64,000 bases of DNA from Rutidosis leptorrhynchoides (Eukaryota > Streptophyta > Magnoliopsida > Asterales > Asteraceae), in contig NC_092333.1 of NCBI RefSeq assembly GCF_046630445.1, forward strand, positions 954,001 through 1,018,000, in the 5' to 3' direction. Position 1 is the first letter of the stretch; each line of letters begins with the position of its first letter. Below, piece after piece: positions 45,949-56,348 of this stretch. The notes under the pieces are model-generated. The model did not search any database and had not been told where the DNA came from. It was given only the letters and a program-made list of their open reading frames with translations. Made by a program: the position numbers and the translations under genes.

Positions 45949-47127
45949 AGATATTTTCACAACTAATCTTATCTAAAGTCATTTATATTTTTGCGCTATC
46001 AGTGTTACATCATATAAGAAACTATTAGTTTTTATATTCTATAAACTTTCGAGTTTAAATTATGAATGTTTTGAAGTAGTGTTGGGAACTGAAGCATGAG
46101 TTAGTATAATATAATGACACTTGATCAACGTGATTATATTACAGTAAGTCATGCTGAGTTTCTAATGGGACATGAAGATTCACAGACCATGCCGTCATCA
46201 TGTTCCATGTTACACGACTCTTGTATTCTATTTAATCTCTAAAAATATCAAGAATATATTTTCTTGATGATTCGGTCTTTTCAGGGTATTCTGGTAAATT
46301 AACAAATCAAGATCGTGCTATTACCATTTCCTTCTTAGAACATTAACTATGTTCATTCTGAAATTCATATCTGCGAATACTGGACCATTACAAACGTTGC
46401 TTAATCGCAAGAAGAAGAAACGAAAGGACAAAACTCCAAAATAAAAATTGGAGTATAAATCGCAGCAAATAGAAGGGAGCATTAACTGTGGATGTCAATG
46501 ATTATAGAAGACAAAAGCAGGGACTTTGAAATATAAGGGAAGATATAAAACCCAACAACCACCCAAAAATTATAAATCGTATATATCGATGCATATAGCA
46601 ATATAAAGACACGAAAGAACTAAAAACAATATAAAACCGAGAGTATAGTAGAAGTAAATAGATTCTTCCAGAGGCAGATGAAAAAGAAGAACGACAGATA
46701 TGAAAGTGAGGAGTATATCGAGAATCAGTACTTGATGAAGCATATTGACAAATACTTTAAAATATGAGTTGAGGGAGAAAGAATAGAAGGTGTGAGTTGT
46801 AAGGAAACGAAGGAGGTGGATTTATAATGAAATACCCGACAGAGAAATCAAGATGGATTATCGTATTAATTCGAAGAGAATCATAATCTCCTTAATCACC
46901 GAAGCATCAAATCCAACATAGATTACAAAGATTTTCTTTAAATTCAGAGATCAATTGTGATGACGTCAAAAGATATGACAAATCACTATAATCTTATTTT
47001 CTTCATTTACGATAACTTCCCTCATACGCTTCGAGTAATCGAATTATTTTATCCATACTTCTTAGACATGATAAAACTTCATAATGGTCGTAATAACATT
47101 CTCATTGTTAGCCATAACGACCTCTAT
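45949..47127. other. Element B internal non-coding region, 3' part
   Basis: AT-rich, no gene. GAAGG at 46786-46790 is the empty site corresponding to the solo LTR in element A. Confidence 0.5.
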
Positions 47128-47128
47128 C

Positions 47129-47148
47129 AAATTTCGGGGACGAAATTT
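47129..47148. repeat. Palindrome near element B 3' LTR
   Basis: AAATTTCGGGGACGAAATTT, the element 2/A palindrome with one extra G in the loop, followed by CTTTAACGGGTAGGTAC and the LTR at 47166. Confidence 0.85.
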
Positions 47149-47165
47149 CTTTAACGGGTAGGTAC

Positions 47166-50100
47166 TGTGACGACCCGGAAATTTCCGACTAAATTTAAAC
47201 TTTATCTTTATATTATTCTGACACGATAAGCAATGTTTGTTAAGTTAAATCTCAAGGATTTTAAACTATGTTCATACATTCATTTAAACCTCGACCAAAT
47301 TTCAATGATTCACGAACCATTAAATGAACATATATGAATATGTATGTATATGTTATAAATTGAAAATGTCAACAAAGTATTTAAACGTATAATGCTTTAT
47401 ATGAACGTATTTGTTTCAATATGATTATCGACGAAATAATAAAATAATATTAAAAGATTGAATTATCAGAAACATTGAATTATGATTACAAGTCTCTGCT
47501 GAGAGGTCCACTATGATTTGAGAAAATCTATTCCTCTTAACGATATTCGGAATAATTTGTAAACCTATTTATAAATAAAAATAAAAAAGTGTCATTTACG
47601 AAAGTTAGACAAAAGTTAGTGGAGAATTGGTTTTCATAATATTCTATTAATCTATTTTCAAACGTACAAAAACGTTTTCAGTTTAAAAAGAACTTTATTA
47701 TTAAAACGTATATAACTTTTATAAATATCTAGAATCACTTTTGACAACTCATTACTTAACCAGTATAATAAATATAACGATATTTATATTTTATTTCATT
47801 AAATATATATAACGATTTAAATTAATATTATATATATATATATTTATACGCGTATTATACATACATAGTTTTTATACTTTTACTATACTTTAACTTTACC
47901 TTTACTTTACTTTTACTTTACTTTAACTTTAATAATTCACTTTAATAATTCATACTTTAATAATTCACTTTAATAATTCATACTTTAATAATTCACTTTA
48001 ATAATTCATACTTTAATAATTCACTTTAATAATTCATACTTTAATAATTCACTTTAATAATTCATACTTTAATAATTCACTTTAATAATTCATACTTTAA
48101 TAATTCAAAAATCTATTATAAATAGAATTCAATAGATTTCATTATTTCATAGAAACTTGAAAATATATTTCTCTAAACTCTCTCAATCGATTTATATATA
48201 TATATTTGCTCTGTATTATTTCAAGATATTATTAGTATACATAAAATATTACGACGGAGTGATGTCCGAGTGATTTCAAAATAGTTTTTTTTGAATGAGT
48301 CGAAGCTAAGAAAATTATGGGTTATAGCTTTGGAGGTGATGGATATGGTTCATGGGTATGCTCGTGAGGTCAATCTAGTGTTTATCATCTCCGTTGCGTC
48401 TACGTACTTTCCTGCAATATTGAATCTCAATATTGATACGTGAGCACTCATAACTTAACTTTTATATATCAATAGTGTATCCCTGACTAGTGCTCGAGTA
48501 TATAGGATTATGCATGCTTGTACATTCGATATTGTCCTTAGATAGGTTTGTTGAATCCTGAATTAGATACATATGCTACTGAGATAGGGTATATGATATG
48601 CATGTCGTTGGAAGGCTAGCGAAAAATTAAGAACTTTTCATTTAGATATCGAATGGTTTCGATGAACGGATTAGAAGTTATAGTCAACTGAATTTTAGTT
48701 TTATTGTTAAAATGATTATTATTACTATCGTCGTTATTATTTTAATAGAAATATCATTGTTATTATAAAATATCATTATTACTATTATGTTAGTATTATC
48801 ATTTTATCATAATAACATTTTTAGTAAATATAAATATTGTTATTTTTTTTATAAGAATAATAATAATTATTATTACAAAATAATACAACTTTTACTTATT
48901 ATTATTATGATCAATATTATTTTATCAAATAAATAGGGGATACAAAGATATTTTTCACCACGCGTAATATAATTACATTAATAATACTTACCACTATAGT
49001 TTTACGATATTAAGTGAACTTTATAAATTTTACTACTTAAGATATATAAAAGTATATTTTATCATATATAAACGTTAATATAAATTTTTGTTAATAAATG
49101 ATTTTATTATTATAAAATCTAATAAATATATTTAAATATATAAAACGACTATAGTTAAGTTATATAATAAACACGTATAAATTTTAGAAGTCATTTTGGG
49201 TCAAGTTGACTTTTGTTGACTTTTGCATATTAGTCTCGAGCATTAGGATTGTGGTACACTATGACTTGACCAAAAATTGTTAGACAAATATTGACCAACA
49301 TATAAATATATATAATTAATATAGGTTCGTGAATCCGAGGCCAACCTTGCACTTGTTAAATGACGTTATATGTATTTTTACTACGAAATACAGTATGGTG
49401 AGTTTCATTACTCCCTTTTATATATATTTTTGGGACTGAGAATACATGCGCTGTTTTTATAAATGTTTTACGAAATAGGCACAAGTACTAAAACTAATTC
49501 TACGTGGGTTTAAACCAGAAATATACCCTTAGCTTGGTAACATTAAACTACTTGTCTATGTACGGTAGGCGCGAATCCTAAAGATAGATCTATTGGGCCT
49601 GACAAACCCCATCCTGACTATGGGATGCTTTAGTACTTCGAGGTTATTTTAAACACACCTGATCTGGTGTACTTCAGAGGGTAAAACATGAACGTTAAGG
49701 CTTGTTACCGGGTGCCTACAACTTATAGAATACTTTTATACACTTGCGAGTGTACATATATTTATAAACAGAAATCTTGTGGTCTATTAATATATTGAAA
49801 TGATTGTTATGATAAACCTATGAACTCACCAACCTTTTGGTTGACACTTTAAAGCATGTTTATTCTCAGGTATTAAAGAAATCTTCCGCTGTGCATTAGC
49901 TCATTTTAAGGATATTACTTGGAGTCATTCATGGCATATTTTGAAAGACGTTGCATTCGAGTCATTGAGTTCATCAAGATTATTATTATGTCAATTATAG
50001 TTGGATGTATTATGAAATGGTGTGCATGCCGTCAACTTTCGTTGTAAAAAAAGTTTGTCTTTTAAAAATGAATGCAATGTTTGTAAAATGTATCATATAG

Positions 50101-50169
50101 AGGTCAAATACCTCGCGATGTAATCAACTATTGTGAATCGTTTATAATGTATATGAACGGGTCCTTTCA
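47166..50169 (+). repeat. Element B 3' LTR (3004 bp)
   Basis: TGTGACGACCCGG to CCTTTCA. Nearly identical to the 5' LTR and of equal length; minisatellite about 47929-48106, TATAAATAG at 48117-48125. Confidence 0.97.
48117..48125 (+). promoter_or_regulatory. TATA box of element B 3' LTR
   Basis: TATAAATAG. Confidence 0.7.
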
Positions 50170-50475
50170 CGTAGCCTCCTCAATCATTGGAGACAAGAAG
50201 AAGGTGATCCCTTCCATCCACCACATTACCCTCTTGACGAAGAACCTGAAGCACTTACCGGCGAACCTGTCCGAAACACCATTTTCTCGCTCATTTCCAG
50301 AGTATCTCGTCACGATTATATATTACATCAAATTTTAGATTTTATTTATCCGCTCGTCCGAACCGACAATCACCCCGGTGTAATAGAAGAATTCAACGAG
50401 CTTCGCGCTCGGGTAGTGACTTTGGAGAATATGGTGCAGAGATTACAAACACCAGCAGCAGCATCAGCAGCATAA
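50170..50475 (+). pseudogene. Element A leader ORF, 3' part
   Basis: Continues the frame begun at 39696 after the CGTAG duplication: DFIYPLVRTDNHPG, a coiled-coil segment (FNELRARVVTLENMVQRLQ) and an Ala-rich end, TAA at 50473-50475. Unlike the element B copy it has no internal stop. Confidence 0.65.
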
Positions 50476-52490
50476 CCAGTAATACCATCATCAACGCCAA
50501 TAGTACCATTACCACCCCAACCACAACCACATCGTAAACCTCAACTTTACACTCTGTCCCACGAGCACCAATTTCATACGCCCTGTAGATACCAAGGAAT
50601 ACCAACAACAATAACCGACGAAGTATTAATTCATAACTTCATTGGAGAAACATTCCGCGCAGATTATGTAATCTCTAAAGTCTTAGAGATTATCTAATCT
50701 AGCCCTAACCATAAATCAGTTAAGCGAACCAAAATGATAGAAGGAAGAGTAGAAACCCTAACAAAAATGGGGTGTGATTAACAAGCTAAACTTGTTTTAC
50801 CAACAGCATCAACAGTACCGTCAGCGTCACCAGCATCATCAGTACAGTCAATATCAGAATCAACAACACCTATAACATCACAAACTCCGTCAGCTCAAGA
50901 ATCACTATGGACATCATTACGAATCAGTAACCCGTATATTGTATCAACGAGTTATGAAGAATTAACTCATTCCCTTTGAAGAAATTATATGTATATTTTA
51001 TATATTTTGAAATAAAAATAAATCTTTCCGTGCTAAGCTATTGTGTGTGAATCTTAACTACTCGGTTAATTCATATTACAAATATGCAATAATGTACGTC
51101 CTTCGGCCGCAACTTAACCAGCGTTAACTACAATCTCTGTCACAATTCAACAAATTCCAATTCATAATAAATCAAGTATATATTTGATTTTACATTTTCA
51201 TCATCGATGTACCCGAAACTTTTCAGATAACATCATTCGTACTTTACAAAATTCACAAGAAATCCACGAACCGAACATCATACATCAACAAATAACGAAG
51301 TATTGATTCATAATTTCAATGTCATTAAAGAAATACTGCGTAAAAATTATGTACTTTTTAAAGCCTTTAGGGATTACTCAATTCTAGTTTCAACCGTAAA
51401 TCAAATGAGTTTAATTTAACATTAACTCATTAAATCTATGTTACATCTGAAGAAAATATACATATATATATTTTCATAAAGACTGTAATAAAATTCTTTT
51501 GTACAAAATATTAATTGTGAAATTTTTTTTAACGGGTAGGTAATACCCGAGAGATATATAAATTCACAATTAATATATTACATTCTTCGAATCTGATTCA
51601 GCAAATCATCCATTATACTCCCTACTTTCACAACAATATACATTCTTTTATAGAAATCAAAACAACCATACTCATTCAAAATTTAATTACATATTCTGAT
51701 TTTGAAATCTCAAAATTCAACTTGAGATATGACCAAAATCATCACTCTTAGATCCTTACATCTTTCACAAGCTATATTTTGACTTCAAAACTGTGTTAGA
51801 ACATCAAATATATGTTAACGATTACAATCTGTGTTCAAACCCTTCGAAAATTTCTAAAGACACTTCGAATGATGAGCAATCGAGATGATGATCCAACCAC
51901 ATGTTGCCCACAGTTATGTACCCGAAAAACTTTTGAAACCAAAGTAAAAGTTTAAACAACGTATCCGCGTCAGATTCTTTAGTATTTATTAGCAAAAATA
52001 ACTTTGCGACTCCTATTCAAAGTAGCCAGTTTTGTCACAGCTCCAGCAAGTCAACTTCGACTTTTTAGTCAGACTAACCTTATTATAACCTTGAGATATA
52101 CACCATCGTTACCAGGGAACCTTTTACATTCCACCACATTATTAACAGATGTATCAACAACTTCATTACCCTTTGACTTTAGCCTCTCCAAAAAGTTATT
52201 ATAATTATTCATTGAAACCCCATCATTTACTCATTCGCATCTTGTAATGAGAATTTCCATACGAATCATTGGGAATTAGCAATCAGTATTTTGAAATCTC
52301 GCAGCATGTCTACGCCAACAGTTATATGTGTATATATAACGTCTATCTTCTGGACTTAATTTGAATGTGAAGATTCTGAAAAACACTTTGAACTACGAAT
52401 TGGTTCTCCGAAAATGGAAAAATACTGATGAAGCAGTAAAAAAACTATAAACGACCTTAACAGTAAAAGTTTGATCATAATGAATAGGTG
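50476..52490. other. Element A internal non-coding region
   Basis: Parallel to 43674-45690 of element B with many substitutions: triplet tails, degraded module copies, TTAACGGGTAGGTAATACCCG near 51528. No gene. Confidence 0.5.
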
Positions 52491-52491
52491 T

Positions 52492-52664
52492 GCTGGCAAA
52501 GCGCAGAAAAAGAGAAGTCTTGGAACTGGAAAACGGATTGAGCAAAGTAGGAAGGAGGCTGTGGACAAATTACAAAGACTGAACCTGACTTCAAAGGATC
52601 CAAATAATTCAGTATCTGCTGAAGTCATTAACGAGTACCTTACTCCTGACTCTAAACCCTTGTG
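52492..52664 (+). pseudogene. Second conserved short ORF, element A copy
   Basis: Open stretch with KKRSLGTGKRIEQSRKEA and AEVINEYLTPDSKPL. Gap-free alignment to the element B copy. Basic, unrecognised product; an ATG lies just upstream at 52480-52482 in the same frame. Confidence 0.45.
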
Positions 52665-53856
52665 AATAATATTCTTCATCATCCTTTGATCTTAGATATT
52701 CTAAAATATCATCATATCTTTCATTATAAATATCCTCCATATTTCTGAAGATATTTTCTTAATTTTTCTTATTTGAAATCATTTACCTCTTCGCGCTATC
52801 TGTATTACATCATAAAAGAAACTATTTTAGTTTCTAAATTCTGAAACATTCAAGTTTAAAATAGAAATATTTTGAAGTAGTGTTGGGAACTGAAGCATGA
52901 ATTAGTATAATATAATGACACTTGATCAACGTGATTATATTACAGTAAGTCATGCTGAGTTTCTAAATGGAACGTGATGATTCACAGATCATAACATCAT
53001 CATGTGCCATGTTATATGACTCTTGTATTCTATTTAACCTCTAAAATATCAAGAAAATATTTCTTGATGATTCGGCCTTTTCCAAGGTATTCTAGTAATT
53101 TGACAAGTCAAGATCGTGCCATCACAATTTCCTTCCTAGAACATTAACAATGTTCATTTCGAAATTCATATCTGTGAATTCTGGACCATTACAAGCGGTG
53201 CTTAATCGCAAGAAGAAGAAACGAAAGGACAAAACTCCGAAATAGAAATTGGGGTATAAATTGCAGCAAATAAAAGAGAGCATTAATTGTGAATGATAAT
53301 GATTATAGAAGACAGAAGCAGAGACTTTGAAATATAAGGGAACATATAAAGCCCAACGATAAACCATAAATTATAAACCATATATATCGATGCATATAGC
53401 AATATAAAGACACGGGAGAACTAGAAACACTATAAACCCAAGAGTATAGTAGAAGTAAATAGATTCTTCTGGCGGTAGATGAAAAAGAAGAATGACCGAT
53501 ATGAAAGTTAGAAGTATATCGAGAATCAGAACTGGATGGAGCATATTGATGAATACTTTAAAATATGAGTTGAGGGGGAAAGAATAGAAGGTGATGAAAC
53601 ATGACTAGGAACTTAGAAATCAACATATTTAACTCACACAATGGCGGAATAAGTGAATCAAATCCTCTAGTGAATAGGTTAAGTTTTTTTTTGATTAATT
53701 TAGTCAAATAACAGCTAAATCAAGTGTGATTAGATCAACACCTAGAGCTATTATTCACCACCTGGGTGATTTGGATTGAGAGAGAATCAGAGGAGCTCAC
53801 TAGATCTAAGTGTGTGTAACAAATGAGAGGCTTAACCTAAAATGAAGAACATAAGA

Positions 53857-53865
53857 CTTTATATA
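53857..53865 (-). promoter_or_regulatory. TATA box of the solo LTR
   Basis: TATATAAAG on the minus strand, within GGGGTATATAAAGTC. Confidence 0.7.
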
Positions 53866-53880
53866 CCCCTGCTGCTGACT

Positions 53881-54041
53881 CACCCATACGATTCATTCAT
53901 CACACGTACGAGTTGGCTTCATCAGCCATACGGGTGATCACTCACTCGTGTCTTCTTATTTAGGTCGTAATTGTGACTTAGCTCAGCATCAACCATGCGT
54001 ATGAGCCTGTCAGCTGTACTTGTGAGGCTTCACTCGTATGT
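53881..54041. repeat. Cluster of CGTATGAG/CATACGGGTGA-type motifs upstream of the solo-LTR TATA box
   Basis: Variants of CATACG/CGTATG/CGTACG with flanking ACTC or GGGTGA occur about six to seven times. On the minus strand the nearest one is about 20 bp upstream of TATATAAAG. Confidence 0.6.
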
Positions 54042-54562
54042 CTGACTAAGTCTAACATAGTCAAACATCTAAATCTCGTTCCTGCAGTTCCTGTAACCAC
54101 ATACAAACACGGATAGTATAATAACGAACAATCATGGTGGCCTGTAAACTGTTGTACCTGCAATGGACGTGGGTAGATGTCTAGGGACTTGCATAAAATG
54201 CATCAACAGAAGGTGTGAGTTGTAAGGAAATGAATGAGGTGAATTTATAAGAAAATCTCCGACAGAACAATTAAAATAGACGATCGCATTTAAAGCGGAT
54301 CCTAATTCCCTTGATTACCGGAGAGTCAAATCTTATTAAGAAGATTTTCTTCAAATCCCTTGAAATCTGGGAATCAATCATATCTACGTCAAATGATAAG
54401 ATGAATCTACACTTACTCATTTCACTCTTCTATGTTAGCTTCATTCGTACTCTTCATATAAATGGATTGTTTATCCAAATTATTTGCTGATAATAAAACT
54501 CTAATTTTCAGCCCGTATGCATCATGAAAACATACTTATTATCATTCACGACCTTTCCACTC

Positions 54563-54581
54563 AAATTTCGGGACGAAATTT
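54563..54581. repeat. Palindrome near element A 3' LTR
   Basis: AAATTTCGGGACGAAATTT, identical to that of element 2, followed by CTTTAACGGGTAGGTAC and the LTR at 54599. Confidence 0.88.
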
Positions 54582-55360
54582 CTTTAACGGGTAGGTACTG
54601 TGACAACCCAGAAATTTCCAACCAAATTTAAACTTTAATCTTTATATGTTTCCGACACGATAAGCAATATTTGTTAAGTTAAATTTCAAGAATTTTAAAC
54701 TATGTTCATACATTCATTCAACCTCGACCAAGTTCCAACGATTCACGAACCATTAAACGAATATGATTATATATGTATATGTGTATATATATTATAACTT
54801 GAAACGTAAACAAAATATTAGATTAAATACTTTATATGATTGTATCTGTTTCAAAATGTTTATCAATGGAATTAGAAGATAAGATCAAATGATTGAATTA
54901 TCAGATATATTGAATTATGATTACAAGTCTCTGTTGAAAGGCCCACGTTGATTTGAGAAATCTTTCTATTTTAACAATATTCGGAAAATGGTAAAGTGAT
55001 TTATAAATAAGAACAAATTGTTAATCATTGAGAACTAGACAAAGGATAGTTGAAGATTGAATCTCATAAAGACTCGATTGATCTATTTAGTTTCAAACGT
55101 ACAAAAACGTTTTCAGTTTAAAAAGAACTTTATTATTAAAACGTATATAACTTTTATAAATATCTAGAACCACTTTTGACAACTCATTACTTAAATAGTA
55201 TGATAAAGATAACGATATTTATATTTTATTTTATTAAATATATATAATGATTTAAATTAATATTATATATATTTATACGCGTATTATACGTATTATGTAG
55301 TTTTATACTTTTACTATACTTAAACTTTACCTTTACTTTATTTTTACTTTACTTTAACTT

Positions 55361-55523
55361 TAATAATTCACTTTAATAATTCATACTTTAATAATTTACT
55401 TTAATAATTCATACTTTAATAATTCACTTTAATAATTCATACTTTAATAATTCACTTTAATAATTCATACTTTAATAATTCACTTTAATAATTCATACTT
55501 TAATAATTCACTTTAATAATTCA
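55361..55523. repeat. CTTTAATAATTCA minisatellite, element A 3' LTR
   Basis: Longer than the 5' LTR array of the same element by roughly two 28-bp double units, with one unit reading AATTTACTTT. Confidence 0.9.
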
Positions 55524-55532
55524 AAAATCTAT

Positions 55533-55541
55533 TATAAATAG
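55533..55541 (+). promoter_or_regulatory. TATA box of element A 3' LTR
   Basis: TATAAATAG. Transcripts from here would run through the LTR into the primer site and gag-pol of element 4. Confidence 0.7.
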
Positions 55542-56317
55542 AATTCAATAGGTTTTATTATTTCATAGAAACTTTAAAATATTTTTCTCTAAACACTCTC
55601 AATCGATTTACATATATATATTTACTCCGTATTATTTCAAGATATTATTAGTATACATAAAATATTACGACGGAGTGCTGTCCGAGTGATTTCGAAATTG
55701 TTTTTCGAGTGGGATAGGATTAAGAAAATTATGAGTTATAGCTATTGAGGTGATTGAGTATGGTTCATGGGTATGCTCGTGAGGTCAATATAGTGTTTAT
55801 CATTTCCGTTGCGTCTACGTACCTTTCCTGCAATATTGAATCTCAATATTGATATGTGAGTACTCATAATTTAACTTTTACATACTAATAGTGTATCCCT
55901 GACTAGTGCTCGAGTATTTAGGATTATGCATACTTGTACTTTTGATATTGCCCTTAGATAGGTTAGGTTGAATCTTGAATTAGTTACACTTGCGGTTGAG
56001 ATAAGGTATAAGATATGCATGTCCTTAGAAAGCTAGCGAAAAATTAAGAACTTTTCCTTTAGATATCGAATGGTTTCGATGAACGGATTAGAAGTTATAA
56101 TCAATTGAATTTTCGATATATTTATTAAAAGTGATTATTATTATCGTCGTTTTTATCGTCATTCTAGTTTTATCTTATTATTATCATTATTATTATCTTT
56201 ATCAATAAAAGGGATTTATCATTAAAAATTGTTATTTTTTTTATTACTATCGTTATTATCGTTAAAGTTATAATTAGTATTATTATTATTATCCAATTAT
56301 TATTATTATTATTGGTA

Positions 56318-56348
<31 letters not shown>

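Larger units (their letters stand above)
39830..50169 (+). mobile_element. Element B: non-autonomous LTR retrotransposon of the same family, nested in A
   Basis: LTRs 39830-42833 and 47166-50169, both 3004 bp, primer site at 42835, internal 42834-47165, flanked by CGTAG at 39825-39829 and 50170-50174. I count only about five differences between the LTRs by eye, so this is the youngest insertion in the window. There is no gag-pol. It inserted into the leader ORF of its own relative. Confidence 0.96.
53592..54208 (-). mobile_element. Solo LTR, 617 bp, inserted in element A
   Basis: TG...CA termini (minus strand TGTTGATGCA...TTTCATCA), flanked by the 5-bp duplication GAAGG (53587-53591, 54209-54213). 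The unoccupied site is seen in element B at 46786-46790. A TATATAAAG box on the minus strand (53865-53857) sets the orientation. No primer site or coding region adjoins it, so it is a solo LTR. Its family is not certain; the size suits Ty1/copia. Confidence 0.85.

Noticed and set aside
53592-54208. hAT-type insertion with 8-bp duplication AGAAGGTG
   Set aside because: The TG...CA termini with a 5-bp GAAGG duplication, plus a TATA box inside, fit a solo LTR better; inverted terminal repeats are poor.
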